DNA of 64,000 bases from Epiperipatus broadwayi (lineage: Eukaryota; Onychophora; Udeonychophora; Euonychophora; Peripatidae): the NCBI GenBank assembly GCA_028023455.1, contig JAQFVV010000447.1, positions 250,001 to 314,000 of the forward strand, given 5' to 3'. Below, in pieces: positions 23,375 to 35,394 of this stretch (the first letter of the stretch is position 1; each line of letters opens with the position of its first letter). The translations under genes and the position numbers were made by a program. The notes under the pieces are model-generated. The model was not told the origin of the DNA. It searched no databases and saw only the letters and a list, made by a program, of their open reading frames with translations.

Positions 23375-23600
23375 TTTTTTTTCAAGTACATGCACCATAG
23401 CCAATCTAGTTAACCATCTTTTATTGGTCAGTAAATAGGTATCTAACTCGTTTTAACTTAAAAGTAAAGGACTGAAAATTTTTCAGACCTTCCCATCTCT
23501 AATTGGAAAGCTTGGTGAGTAACTCCTTAATTTACTCCTCTTACGAGAATATATTGCAAAGGCCTTTTCCTACAATGCACTGTTTAAAAGATATATTTTA
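23375..23600 (+). repeat. SINE family D (copy 4)
   Basis: The copy holds TTGGTCAGTAAATAGGTATC near 23425, a TAAAAGTAAAGGACTGAAAA block, and AAGCTTGGTGAGTAACTCC near 23510, then a terminal region with GAGAATATATTGCAAAGGCC. The block order matches the other family D copies. Confidence 0.65.
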
Positions 23601-23939
23601 GAAAAAAGTAGTCAAGATTTATTTTCATAAACTGGGTCTTTTCTCTCTCTTTTCAGTTATGAATTGACCCAAAATATTTTTTCTCATTAGCAAGTCACTC
23701 AGTAAAGCTTATAAAGTAGTTTTAATTTCTGAGAAACTAGAATAAATTGTATTAAGGAAATGGTAAACAATGAAAACCTACCACCAGTGATAGTCAAATT
23801 GATTGTGATATTCTTAGCCTTTTGTCTCAACTCCTGTTTGTCATAGAAGTTAATTTATATATATAACAGAATCTTTGAGTGTTTTTTATTGTTATAAGTT
23901 GTTCTGTATTCTTATTCATAATTTCATATATGAAAAATA

Positions 23940-24310
23940 ATTGAATGGTTTATTATTCAAGTTCATAAGAAGCTCGAGGGTTGGATGTGGCAGGCTGATC
24001 TGCGATCCATGGGCTTTGAGCTGCGGAGACTCCTGCTCTACCACTACATCAATTCATGCAGAAATTTAATCAAATAGTTTATTTTTTGGGAGTATATAAA
24101 CAGTTTGAGCATAAGAGGTTTCAGGTTAAGCTATGATTTATAGACCTTGAGTTCTAGAGTCTGCCACTCAAGCCATCAAGTGATTTATTGTTTGAGAATT
24201 TATAAAGTGTTCATATACCAAAAGTGATAGGCTGGACCACAATTCATGAATCTTGAATTTCAGATTCTGCTATTTTTACACTGCACCAAACTATACAGGG
24301 CTACAACTCC
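23940..24310 (-). repeat. SINE-like array related to family C, three diverged units
   Basis: Three units of about 120 bases share a sequence of blocks: AATGGTTTATT or AATAGTTTATT or TGATTTATTGTTTGAG, a GTTCATAAGAAGCT-like block, a TGG or TTAAGC region, then a CTTTGAGCT or CTTGAGTTC block and CTGCTCTACCACTACA or CTGCCACTCAAGCCA or CTGCTATTTTTACACTGCA. On the minus strand these look like degenerate A-box and B-box segments of tRNA-like heads. The array is old and without target duplications. Confidence 0.45.
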
Positions 24311-24559
24311 ATTAATCAGTAACTGAAGTAATTTAATTTTTATAAAACACCACTGCTAATAAAAGAAATTTGGGGCACTTCTTTTATTCTTCATCACCAA
24401 AAAAGCACTGACTGGCTGCCATATGATGAATCATAAATTCAAACGTTGCACCCCCTTTTTTCTATCAGTTGGAACTTTATGCTCATTCTGTCACCAAGGC
24501 TTTAATCTCTTGTAATACTTTTTATTGTAAGATATTAGGTTGTCAACAATATGCCAATG

Positions 24560-24620
24560 TGCACGACCATCAACTTTTTTTAACTATTATCAATCCATTG
24601 CAGGATGAGAAATTATGCAA
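24560..24620 (-). mobile_element. RTE 3' terminal fragment
   Basis: On the minus strand ATCCTGCAATGGATTGATAA followed by TAGTTAAAAAAAGTTGATGG matches the last bases of the RTE tails in this window (for example TTCTGTAGTGGATTGATAAT near 9920). Only about 50 bases remain. Confidence 0.5.
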
Positions 24621-24867
24621 AACAAGTTAGCTCTAAAGTTTTAAGCGCACACCGATGATATATATATATTTGCACACATATTTAAAGAACATTTAAATAA
24701 TTTCCCACTTACAATATCTCTGTTTCCAAAATTTAAAAATTATAAATAATATACACAAATAATATAATTATTATTGCTACATACATTATTCTGATGGTTT
24801 ATGTATATGCCAACTATTTATAAATCAATAACTTATTGCAGCGTATAAAAGTTAGCACGCAGAAGGA

Positions 24868-24953
24868 AATTAATCTTCAAACATGCGCTGCAGATTTAAA
24901 ACATTAAATACAAACAGCGCATGTTTGAAGTTTAATTTCTTTCTACGTGATTA
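24868..24953. repeat. Short palindrome, arms of about 35 bp
   Basis: ACGCAGAAGGAAATTAATCT followed by TCAAACATGCGCTG is matched on the other strand by CAGCGCATGTTTGAAGTTTA, ATTTCTTTCTACGTG, with a loop of 16 bases. The arms differ by two or three bases. It is non-coding, and no target duplication could be read. Confidence 0.75.
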
Positions 24954-25680
24954 CATATATCAACTGCCCATGTCTATTCTTCTTTCTTTTTTAATTTAAG
25001 AGATAGTCTTTGAGTTAGACTTTGCCCATTGATATACCACCGCTTTTTGTTTCTGAGTGGTCTTTATCCATGATCTATCTTATTTCAGCTTTTATAAGCT
25101 TCTCTTCTTTGTTTTCCAGAATATTGCAAACTAACTCATCAGAAGGATGAGGAGGGGAAATAAATAGGATTAAGTCTGAAAAAGAGTTAATTAATGGTTT
25201 AAGTCTGTTTTATTTAATTACTCTGTTAATTAGTTCCACAATCACTCTTGCTTTTTTAAAACAGTATGTTTACAGATAATATATGCAAATTATTTTTCAT
25301 TAATCTCTAAGCAACATAGTCCTATTTATCATATTTATGTAATTTAGTTTAATTACATTTTTTCCTTATATATTTCATTTTCCCATTTACTTTGGAGAAT
25401 GGAGTTAAATTTGTTTACATATAATTATGCAACTGCTTTGGATGCTGTTATCATTTCTTTGATGATGAAAACATAGCATGTTGCTTTTTTTAAATTCAAT
25501 CATCTTCATACATGGAATTTCCAGTATAACATCAAATTCACATTCTTTTCCACTTCTGCAAAAAGTACTTGTGGTGATATTTCTGCCTTATTTGATTTAT
25601 GCCTATCTATGTACTTATCTTTGATATTTTTTTTGTTGTTTTTGCAAGGAGCTTTGCATCAGTCTGTCTTCAAGTCTTTA

Positions 25681-26010
25681 CAGAGTTTCTTGTTGATTAA
25701 TATAGTTAGAAGATTCTTCTTTTATCACTGAAGCTGTAGTATCTAATGAAGCAACACAGCATATAATAATTTTTATACATTGGAAGCCCTGAAAGCTTGT
25801 TTGAGTTGTTGAACAGCATTTTGCTTCTGATTTCTCTTTCCTTAAAATATCCTTTGGAAGCCCTGAAAGCTTGTTTGAGTTGTTGAACAGCATTTTGCTT
25901 CTGATTTCTCTTTCATTTAAAATATCCTTTGGAAGCCGTGAAAGCTTGTTTGAGTTGTTGAACAGCATTTTGCTTCTGATTTCTCTTTCCTTAAAATATC
26001 CTTCTACTTT
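25681..26010. repeat. Three tandem repeats of 74-75 bp inside a retrotransposon relic
   Basis: Copies begin with TGGAAGCCCTGAAAGCTTGT at 25781, 25855 and (with one change) 25930, giving periods of 74 and 75 bases, and they are nearly identical. They lie in the 3' part of the gypsy-type integrase relic and contain its next segment, so they arose by tandem duplication after insertion or in an ancestor. Their near identity, against the decay of the surrounding frame, suggests a recent duplication. Confidence 0.85.
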
Positions 26011-26480
26011 TGGGCATTGAAACCAGTTTTATTATCAGAAGTTATAGTCTCAGGTAACCCATAATATGCAAATATTTCAAGTAGTTTTGCAATTATTTCA
26101 TCTGCAACAATGTTTTTGACACTGAAATACCTTACCTGCTTAGTGTATGCTCCAATTAAAACTAGGAATGTGATTTTTCTAAGTTCCTACATGTTCTGTG
26201 TGGACCATCTACTATGATATTGTTATCTTTAGCTGAAATATATGATTCTTTAGTACAGTCTTGTCAGTGAATGGCACACCACAAATTCTTGGATTTACTT
26301 TTCACTCTTGTTGCTTATGTTATACTACCCAATGTAGCATCGATGACATACTATGTCTGGATATTTCTTTAGATAGTACCTTGAGGAATTATTTCTTCCT
26401 TCAGATGATATTGTTATACTATATCCTAACATAATACAATCTTTGTAGACTCATAAAAATGACAGTGGTAAAATGTACGA
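25781..26480 (-). pseudogene. Ty3/gypsy-type integrase relic
   Basis: On the minus strand, with some stops, the integrase catalytic core of a Ty3/gypsy (K02A2.6-like) retrotransposon can be read. The first catalytic Asp sits in VDGPHR (26198-26212), in place of the usual DFAGP; the next block is SHFLVLIGAYTK, then IFAYYGLPETITSDN with the second Asp near 26033-26036. The third acidic residue would follow but is lost where the 74-bp repeats begin. Integrases of this class insert LTR-retrotransposon DNA. No LTRs, RT or RNase H were recognised nearby, so this is a fragment. Confidence 0.75.
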
Positions 26481-26648
26481 ATTGACCCAATTTCTTGATT
26501 CATTGCCTTTATCTGGTTTCTGTCATTACATTATTGAATATCTTTGACTTGGATATATCTATATGATTTACTTCCACTCTATGCTGTATAGTTCTTCTCA
26601 GTCTGGGTTCCTAGATAAGTACTGAACATTTTTGTATGCTTATATATT

Positions 26649-26697
26649 GAAGCATCACATGATCATCATTTCTACTGTATGGAGAGTTTTGGCTGTT
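26649..26697 (+). mobile_element. Minimal fold-back family A derivative, about 50 bp
   Basis: CATCACATGATCATCATTTC joins directly to TACTGTATGGAGAGTTTTGG and CTGTT: the unique end of family A fused to the opposite terminal block, with the whole interior missing. TTATATAT on both sides (26641-26648 and 26698-26705) may be a short target duplication. A similar 69-bp minimal element at 50834-50902 has a clear one. Confidence 0.6.
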
Positions 26698-26705
26698 TTA
26701 TATAT

Positions 26706-28686
26706 CTAGTCATTCATTTTATTAAACTTATTGTTGGTGGATTTAATCGGTCCAACATTTATTAGTGAATGGTCAATTCCCAAGCATAAAGCATTGGTAA
26801 AAAAAATGTAAAATCACATAAGATAGACAATCCATCTTTATTGAAGTGGCTCTAATTTTTTTCAGCCTTTGATAAACTACTAGATGCTTATGTTGTAGGA
26901 CACTCATCATCATAAACAGAATGGCAGGTTACAATAGTCATAATAATGGTAATATTAACAGTAGAGGCAACAGTAGTTGTCATTGAATGATATTGCTCAG
27001 GAATTCATAAGAAATTCAAGCATTGAAAGAACAGATCTGGAAATGATCTGAAGACCTTACTCTTCAAAGTCTGATGCCGTACCATTAGTCAACCATGCTG
27101 AGAATAGTACCTACTCCAAATTCAAAAGTGTTAGTTGTGTGTGTTCTATGTAATAGGAGATTGTAATGTCTTAATACATATCTAAATTTGTAGTGAAATG
27201 AAAAGATGTTCATACAATGAGTATAAGCGTTACGATAGACATTAGACTTTTCTCGACCAAATTATTCGTATTTTGTGTTTGACATATGAGACTTAAAACA
27301 AATAAAAGGCACTGATTAATCTGGTGCAGAGCACTTAAGATTTGTAGAGAAATTTGCTGATTTGAAAGAAAAATTATGTTTAATCCTTAATTGTTGCACA
27401 TATCGCTATGTTTAATTAGATAAAACATTTCCAAAACTATTCCTGCTTAAGGTAGTTTAATGGTTATAAAGTTGATTAATATCTTAATAATTTTATTATT
27501 AAGAATAATTAGATAAAAAAAATTAGGCAGTTGTTGTCTTTCACTCATTGTTTATTCTATAATTTTTATTGCCCAAATAATAATAATGAGCATATATAAA
27601 TAACTCAGTCTACCACTGCAAGTGATCAAATGCCTTACGACATCCTCTATAATGACTGATTATTAAATTTATGAATATACAATTAAAGTACTAAAGTGCT
27701 TATTATTTCCCAGCCATGCATTTAAGATTTTTTTAAATGCTAAATAATTACAATCTTATGAATTCAATATAAATAATACACGCAACACATATTAAGAAAA
27801 GTTTGTTTAATACTTTTAAAATAAAAATGTTAAATACATCAACATAGTATGCTGAACATGACTAACTAATAGTTATACTCATAACTATAATTATCCAAGA
27901 GAATTGCAAGATGATATTGAGGGGTGTGCCAGCTACTAATTATTTCTTTAAAATTATAGATTCATATCCTATGGTATATACTTCCTGAATTAGCAATTAC
28001 ATAACATCTAAAAATATCTCAATTCCATTGCTAACTAAAGTGCATTATTGCATATCTTTCTCATACGTATTCAAGAGCAGTTTTTCACTCTAATTTAGAA
28101 CCATCTATTGCAAGCTTGAATAATCAATAGATACCAAATGGTACAGACTTAAATATCCACATTCTTAAGTGGTTGCCTCGGTGGATAAGTGCGTTAATTT
28201 TGGCTTTGAATCCTAAGTTCTCACTGATGGAAACAAGAGCCAAAAATCAGACTGAGGATGAGGCTATTACAGTCTTGAAGAATCCATCAATTACAATATT
28301 TGGCTCTTGGGTAGGGTGATGAGTCTAAGAGCAGTTATATTCACGATAGCTTAAATACTTGCATAGTTAATTTAAAAAATTTACCCACCCTCTCTCTGAC
28401 TTCATTGCTAATGTATAACTGGAAAAGGTCACTGAATTTGAGGCTTAATTTAAAGTTATATTTACCCAGTCCATGGACATTTAGGTTAACTTAAAGAGTT
28501 CTATTCACTGATCTAATATAATTTTTAAACATTCAGATTAATTTAACTAATTTATTAATACAAACCAAATCCTTAATTTGGAGATCTATGGAGAAAACTG
28601 ATAGACAAAATCTTAAATATTTAGATATTAATGTAATTGACAAACTAAATTTTTGCAATCACTTATTAAACAAGAAATCAAATTAC
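26706..28686. other. AT-rich sequence with SINE fragments
   Basis: Near 27000-27110 a stretch with TTCAAGCATTGAAAGAACAG and a GTACCATTAGTCAACCA block looks like a family C-type unit in reverse orientation. At 28165-28320 GGTTGCCTCGGTGGATAAGT could be a degenerate A-box region. Near 28100 CTATTGCAAGCTTGAATAAT is a possible family A fragment. No gene is recognised. Confidence 0.4.
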
Positions 28687-28964
28687 TAAAACATATGATT
28701 ACCATTTCTTGTGCTTATACAAGCTGTTAAAACAATAGCAATACAGTAGCACAACCCAGCACAAGACATAATAATCAATAGATGCTAGAAGATTTGTGCA
28801 ACAAAATCCGTCTAGTGTTTATTCATCCAATATCCCCAGACTAGTTTCTAATTTGATGAGTAGGTATTAGATAGGGATTTTGATACTCAAATCTTCTAGC
28901 ATTCATTGTTTACTACAGCTTGCACTAGGTGGCAGTACTGTATGGAAAGAATTGGTACTGTTTA
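28687..28964. mobile_element. Fold-back family A element
   Basis: It begins with a TAAAACATATGATTACCATT unique end and holds inverted arms, CAGTAGCACAACCCAGCACA on the left and GCTTGCACTAGGTGGCAGTA on the right, with the paired segments ATGCTAGAAGATTTG and CAAATCTTCTAGCAT. The loop region carries ATCCAATATCCCCAGACTAG and TTTCTAATTTGATGAG, the family's CTGATGA...GAAAC region in damaged form. No clean target duplication. Older than the copies at 13.7 and 31 kb judging by mismatches. Confidence 0.7.
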
Positions 28965-29379
28965 AACATGAAATTATTATTATTAAATTTCATATATTTT
29001 TTTGATTTTTAAATATCTTTTTCACTTATCTTTTTTTAGATTCGCATATGAGCTTTGTATTTTTTTTAAAACACACGCATACCAAATCATCAAAGTTTAC
29101 TATTAATCAACTACATTAATATCCATCGTCTGAAGAAATGATATTTGCAACTTGTGAAGTTGATGGAAATATATATTTTATGCCTTATTATAGGTTTTAA
29201 TTAAAAACATAAAGGATTTACTGAACAACAATGAATAGTTACATTCCTCAAGCTGCAATCTGATTTGAATCCTAGGTTATCGTCATAATATGCCAAGAGG
29301 TTTTTGAAGAATTAGAAATTTCCCAGCTACAGTATTTAAAAGGCTGAGATATTAAATAGCAATTGAATGATATCTCGCT

Positions 29380-29480
29380 TGAGAGATTATATGACATTCA
29401 AACACCGGAAGTGACAATATTTCGATTCAAGGATTTTTGGTCCACCACGCTACTACTGCACTATATTGCATGGGGAGTGG
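29380..29480. repeat. SINE-like family C fragment
   Basis: GATTATATGACATTCAAACA followed by CCGGAAGTGACAATATTTCG, ATTCAAGG and a CACCACGCTACTACTGCACT end match the reverse of the family C unit order, with a weak B-box complement. Confidence 0.4.
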
Positions 29481-30194
29481 AGTATTGAAAGCATTTGATT
29501 AGTAAATTTATACTAGGAATATTTCTATTATGAAATAGTTAACTTTTTTATCATTGGGGAAATAAAAACAAACCGCCATTATAAGTATCTGTGAAAAGTA
29601 AATATAAAAAGTTTAAGCTGTCTCTTAATTTTTTCTTTTTAAAGGCAAATATTTTTCAAATTGTTTTTTTTTCTTTTTTGAAAATAGATTATTAGTTCAG
29701 TGATTTTTTAAAATAAATTTATTTACATGTTTTGAATTTAGTCGATTTTTTCCATTTTTTCCCCCCCCGCCTTTAAACAAAATCGTATTGAAATTTGTTT
29801 TAAGTCGGTTATTTAACCAAGGTATTGTTGTTGAGGCGGGAATTGTCACCATAGCAACCGAAATAAATGGCTTCATTCAAGAGATATATCGTCTTAGATA
29901 TTATAAAGGAAATAGAATTTACTTAATAAATGTGACATATAAGAAAGCTTAGTTGACTTTTTTTTTTTTACACTATTACATCATATATCAAAAAACCTTT
30001 GATGCTCGAAGATTACACCGTGTTTATTGCGTGTATTTATAAGAATCAATGATTAAATAAAAAATATTGTAAACATTTTTAAAAAACAAAAACAAATATC
30101 AAATTACAAAATGGATGCAGGTGGGCTTTTTTTATATATACATAAATAAATTTTTGGGTAGCCTAATAAAAATAATCAAGTGATTATTTGTTTT

Positions 30195-30830
30195 AGAGGT
30201 CATGTGACATCCATTACCAGAAATGACAGATCCACTTTTTGGCTTTGCTGTATAATGCCTTTGCTTGCAAACTAAAGTTTCTAAGTAGAACATTAATTTT
30301 TTATTATATGACTTTCAAGCAGTGCAGCTTAGCACAGTAGTAGAGCGACAGACAGAATAGCTCGCTAATTGCTTCTAGATTGAGATCAACTTGTCACTTC
30401 TGGAGCATGAATGTCACATGATCTCCCAAGCAAATTCCCATTAGCAAATGCTAGAATGACACATTCATATCATAGGTGTTGCTTGAATGTCACATGACTT
30501 CCAATGTTACTAACTTTTTTTTATTTCTTGTGTAATTTAGCAGTGGAAGAATGACAGGCTATTGTCATTTCTAGTGCTTAAATGTCACATGATTTCTAGA
30601 GCAATTTACCACTTGGTTTGTCCTATACACTTTAGCATGCTTTGGAGTGTTAGATTTTAGACCTAAAGGATTTTTGAAATGCAGCTTAATTCGTTACTTT
30701 TAATGTTTGATTATCACATGGCATCCTAAGTAGTTAATCACATGATGGCTGTGAAAAATTTAGCATCAGTGGCAGAGTGTTAGACTTGAGCTCAACATAT
30801 CATTTTTGGATTTCAATTTAAAATAAGCTT
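30195..30830. repeat. Cluster of diverged family C SINE-like units
   Basis: The motif TGTCACATGATNTCC recurs in + orientation near 30413, 30487, 30582, and in weaker forms at 30714 and 30738; its complement GGTCATGTGACATCCATTA is at 30198. Between them are CAGTGGAAGAATGACAGGCT-like or AGTGGCAGAGTGTTAGACTT blocks typical of tRNA-derived heads with decayed boxes. The cluster runs up to the 1.07-kb palindrome. Confidence 0.5.
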
Positions 30831-30927
30831 TCCAATTATTTTTAGTGTTTAGTTAACAATATTAAGACATTTCTGATGTTAAATTTATGGAAGCATAAGA
30901 AAGATCTATTCTTGGAAATAATGCCTG

Positions 30928-32027
30928 TAGAATCTAATATCACATGGTCACTATCTCATACTAGCACCTAATTGTTATTAAACAATTCAAAACAAAGCAA
31001 AACTCTCCATATAGTAGTGCCATCTTGTGCTAACAAGAGCAATCAATGGATGCCAGAGGCTTGCGCATAAAATCCCTATCTAGTGCCTACTCATCCAATA
31101 TCCCCAGACTAGTTTCTGGTTTGTGGCCTTCATCAGTGAGGAACCTTGGATCTGAGAGCACTGCACCTAGATCTTAGGATCTAATGCAACCCTCCAGCAT
31201 CCACCTTTTAACTCTATTTAACTACAAAACTATGAGAATGAAATTGAAAACACAATTAATATATTCAATCCAAGCTCAATAGCTTATATAGTCATATGGG
31301 TCTGAACTCAATTCAGCACCCATACATTTTGGTGTCTTTGGCTCTTTAACAACCATAGCCACCGCTATCCTATTAGGCAGGATTGGTGTTAAACCACTAA
31401 ACATCACATGATCACTGTCTCATACTAGCGCATAATTATTATTAAACAATTCAAACAAAGCAAAACTCTCCTTCTAGCATCCATTGATTGCTCTTGTTAG
31501 CACAAGATGGCACTACTATATGGAGAATTTTGTTTTGTTTTGAATTGTTTAATAACAATTATGTGCTAGTATGAGATAGTGATCATGTGATGTTTAGTGG
31601 TTTAACACCAATCCTGCCTAATAGGATAGCAGTGGCTATGGTTGTTAAAGAGCCAAAGACACCAAAATGTATGGGTGCTGAATTGAGTTCAGACCCATAT
31701 GACTATATAAGCTATTGAGCTTGGATTGAAAATATTAATTGTGTTTTTAATTTCATTCTCATAGTTTTGTAGTTAAATAGAGTTAAAAGATGGGTGCTGG
31801 AGGGTTGCATTAGATCCTAAGATTTAGGTGCAGTACTCTCAGATCCAAGACTCCTCACTGATGAAGGCCACAAGCCAGAAACTAGTCTGTGGATATTGGA
31901 TGAGTAGGAACTAGATAGGGATTTTATGCACAAGCCTTCTGGCATCCATTGATTGCTCTTGTTAGCACAAGATGGCACTACTATATGGAGAGTTTTGCTT
32001 TGTTTTGAATTGTTTAGAATCTAATAT
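30928..32027. mobile_element. Fold-back family A element: 1.07-kb palindrome with 13-bp target duplication
   Basis: The insertion (30941-32014) is flanked by a perfect 13-bp direct repeat, TAGAATCTAATAT (30928-30940 and 32015-32027). Left arm 30979-31472 and right arm 31517-32014 are reverse complements with few mismatches; the 44-base centre repeats part of the outer right arm (CCATTGATTGCTCTTGTTAG). The left end adds the family's unique end, CACATGGTCACTATCTCATA. CTGATGAAGGCCACAAGCCA followed by GAAAC occurs in each arm (about 31100-31135 and 31859-31886). No protein is encoded. The target repeat bounds the whole palindrome, so it entered as one unit. Confidence 0.9.
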
Positions 32028-34439
32028 GCTAGTAATCATGCAGATTATATAGCATTGCAGGGCTATCACATCACTATAAGAAAGATGAACTTAATTGTAG
32101 AGTGGAAAACATTTGGGAACACCTGGAGCTACAATTGTATTGTTTTTATTGACCATAGAATATACAAGCCAATTATAATATTCAGGATATAGTGTACATG
32201 TTAATACCAGACTTTTAACATCAAGTTTTTATGAAGCCTTTCTTCCATTGTCTTGAATGTACAATTTCATTACCGTGTTCTGCCATTCACTTTTTATTAG
32301 GCTTGAAGGATCTTGATTTTCTTAGATTGGCAGTCTCTTCTGAACCTAGTTGCTAATCATTATTATCTGAATGTGATTGACCAATCATTAATGTTCTTCC
32401 TTGAAATATAAATGGGTGAGCAAATTTATGATGTTAACCAAGCTGCTACTAAATAACCTAAAAATCTTTGAATATATAAAATATCTTGCTTTAGATACAT
32501 AGGCAAGCATATCTGTTTTGGATCTAAAAACTACTTTGATTGTTTTAAGGAAAAAAGATTTTAATTTATTGTTTTTATGATAAATTTACATTGCATATTT
32601 TAATTAACTATAATATTTCCATCACTAAAATATAATAATTTAAAGGCAGTACTAATAGTGTATATTTGGAGAAAACATTAAAAATATTAAATAAAACCTT
32701 GATGTATTTTCAATGCTGAACACATTTGTCAAATCTAAGCATTCAGAACAACAATAAGCAAAAATTTCATATTTCTATTTGTTGATGTTAGAAATATAAT
32801 CGTTGCTTTTGATAAGAGTGTTCAGTTCTGAAAATACATTAAGGTTGTTGTTTTTAATATTTTCTCTTAGTATACAGTATTAATATTGCTTTTAATTCAT
32901 TGCATATTTTAATGCAAAGATAGAGATTCAAAATTTTAACTGATTTCTAGTGTTTCAATATTACTTGTTCATCCAAGCATCTAATTTTGTGATTTTAAAA
33001 AAAAATATATATTTTTTTCTGATGTTATTTCTATTTATTTACAAAAAGACAACTTATTGGTTTATACTTATTTCCATTTTACATTAATGATATATTTACA
33101 TTCTGTCTTTGAAGGGAAGCCAATAGCTAATTTTACTAAATATGATTTGTTATTATGCTAATTACGCACTTGATGTTTATAATGTATATTTTATAACCAT
33201 ATATAGATTCACTTCTTTTCTTTTACTATGTAATTCTATTAATATCTACATTAATGTGTTGCTAAAATCATCACCTGACACCATTAGTACAATGTTTTAT
33301 CTGTAGGCTTTTTTTTTTTTAAAAAAATCTTAATTAAGATCGTTAATATAAAACTATAATGAATTGGATATTATTTTTAATAGAAAATAGCTGTTTTAGT
33401 ATTAAACTATGATTCACTTTTTTAATTTGGCAGTAATAAATATATTAATTGTAGGAATAAAGCATAAATGGAAACAAAATAGTGAAAATTATAAGAAAAT
33501 ATGTTAATTATAAAGTATTATTGGACATCAGGTATATATATATATATTGATTTTTAATCTCCACATTATTCTTAATCATTTTCTTGGAAGATAGATTTCT
33601 CATCTTACATCAGACCATTTTCTCACAGTTTTCCTGTTGATACTCTATTCTTTTTTTCTCATCCCTCAATTTCCATTTTTTTTTACCTTTCTGTCTATTT
33701 ATTTATCTATCCATATAGTTCTATCTAATATATTTTCATATTATTCCTACTCTGTTTTTTTCTTTCAGTTTATTTTAGCTTTGTATTTTCCTCAATAATA
33801 ATCTTTTTTTTACCATTCTTTGTAAGGACTTTTATGTTTTTAATTTCATTCTTTTAACTTATTTTTTTCCAAACTTCATCCAAATCCACATTTTAATAAA
33901 TCTATTTTTTTTCTTCACAATTATTTAAGCCATGCTCCATATAAATCCACATTTTGAGGCAAAAAAAAATTAAATAGGCCTCATTTGCATTAGTTTTGTG
34001 AGCATCATCTATTTTTACACAATTTTTATGTTTTATCAGTGTCTATCATTGGCATATAAATGAAAGAGGCACTTAGTTTCATCTTTGTTTTTAGCTATCA
34101 ATTGAATAAGCAATAAAATTTTAGTTTTCAGCCTTTCTTTTATCTCTTCAATCAATAATTGAATATACATTTTTTTTTAAAAAAAGGGAAAAATAAGCAG
34201 TCTTTATTAAACAGCTTACTTCGGAAGAAAAGCTCCAATTAATTTCATAGTAGAACACTAAAGAGAAGGCATCACCCATTAAACTTTCCAATTGTTGAAA
34301 GTTGAGGATTTGAACTATTTTCATTCTCTAAGAATATCTATTTACCCATTAATTAATTAGTATATAATGGTCAGCTGAGCTGGCTATGAACCAGTATCCA
34401 AAAGGAAATTTTTGATTATAATCTGGAGAAAAAAAATTA
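32028..34439. other. AT-rich sequence, no gene recognised
   Basis: Very AT-rich, with TA microsatellite at about 33533-33547 and pyrimidine-rich stretches around 33590-33920. No exon-like segments, RNA genes or transposon ends were recognised. Confidence 0.4.
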
Positions 34440-34515
34440 AATTTCACCCTATCTGAAATCAAACTCAGATTGTAAGCATGGCCAATTCCTACGCTACTAC
34501 CTTAGTCTTAAACTG
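34440..34515 (-). repeat. tRNA-like SINE head fragment
   Basis: On the minus strand a GTAGCGTAGGAATTGGCCAT segment and a B-box-like GAGTTTGATTTCAG are spaced as in a tRNA-derived head. The stem structures are not preserved, so this is a weak call. Confidence 0.35.
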
Positions 34516-34859
34516 TGATAAATGAATATAATCTCAGATTAAGTTTTTCTTTTTGGAAAGTTTAAATTTGATTGATTTCTGAACAGAAATAATCTTTTTC
34601 TAGACTTTTCTTAGTGCTTTGAGATTACTAACTACAATTGGACATCAAAAACATACAGAAATGATTTGAGTTGGCTAAATTCAAAAATTAAATTAACCAT
34701 TATGCCACTATGGACATCTTTATTCACATATTAGATTGACTTTTAGCTCAAGTCTAATAAATCATAGAATTATTTCTCTTTGTTTAAAAATTCTGTTTAT
34801 GTAAAACACCAATCAATTCTTAAACATCATTAACTAAGTAATTTATAGGGTATATGAGC

Positions 34860-35165
34860 ACAGACTTTCACATAACCCACCACTCTCCACTCTATCTCAT
34901 AACACTGATACACTTGAACACATATATGTCCAAAAGATAAATAATCACTAATATACGTATTTTATGCTAACCCAGCAATTATCAGTTGGTCCAAATATCT
35001 CTACACATATATGCAATAAGTGCTCAGATATATATTAAGATTTCCAATCGTCATACTTAATGGACAGGTTTTAATCCATTCCACACTCCAACTCTTCAAC
35101 CATCCATCTAATTGAAAATCTGATGATGGAATGCTCAAAGGCCACCCTGAGGCCGAGATTCTCAT
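34860..35165 (-). repeat. SINE family E (single copy)
   Basis: Minus-strand order matches the full-length copy at 21217-21560: a TCCATTAAGTATGACGATTG block, TTGGACCAACTGATAATTGC, AAATACGTATATTAGTGATT, and an AGTCTGTGCTCATATACC end in place of the B-box. Divergence is moderate and no target duplication was found. Confidence 0.65.
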
Positions 35166-35394
35166 CACACCCATGTTGACCTAAAGTCAATCTGACCCCT
35201 CATTTCAGTTATTAATTAAGGGAAAACAAAAGTAATTTATACATGATTTTACTGGTGTTGATAATAACAATATATAAGAATGGAAGCTAATTTTATTATA
35301 GTTTTCTGTTTGATAATGTTAAACCTGTTTTGGATGAATCCATGAACAGAAAATATAAAAGCAAAGCTACCCTTGTTGCCACTTTAGTGGTGCA

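Noticed and set aside
24868-24953. CRISPR-like or terminator hairpin
   Set aside because: It is a single palindrome with no repeated units or spacers, in an animal genome full of fold-back repeats.
30928-32027. Assembly artefact at the long palindrome
   Set aside because: The arms differ by point changes and the outer target duplication is intact, so a collapsed or mirrored contig end is unlikely. I cannot exclude it without reads.
30928-32027. Classical DNA transposon with long terminal inverted repeats
   Set aside because: There is no transposase, the duplication is 13 bp, the unique end is on one side only and turn-back points vary between copies; a fold-back DNA transposon remains a second choice.
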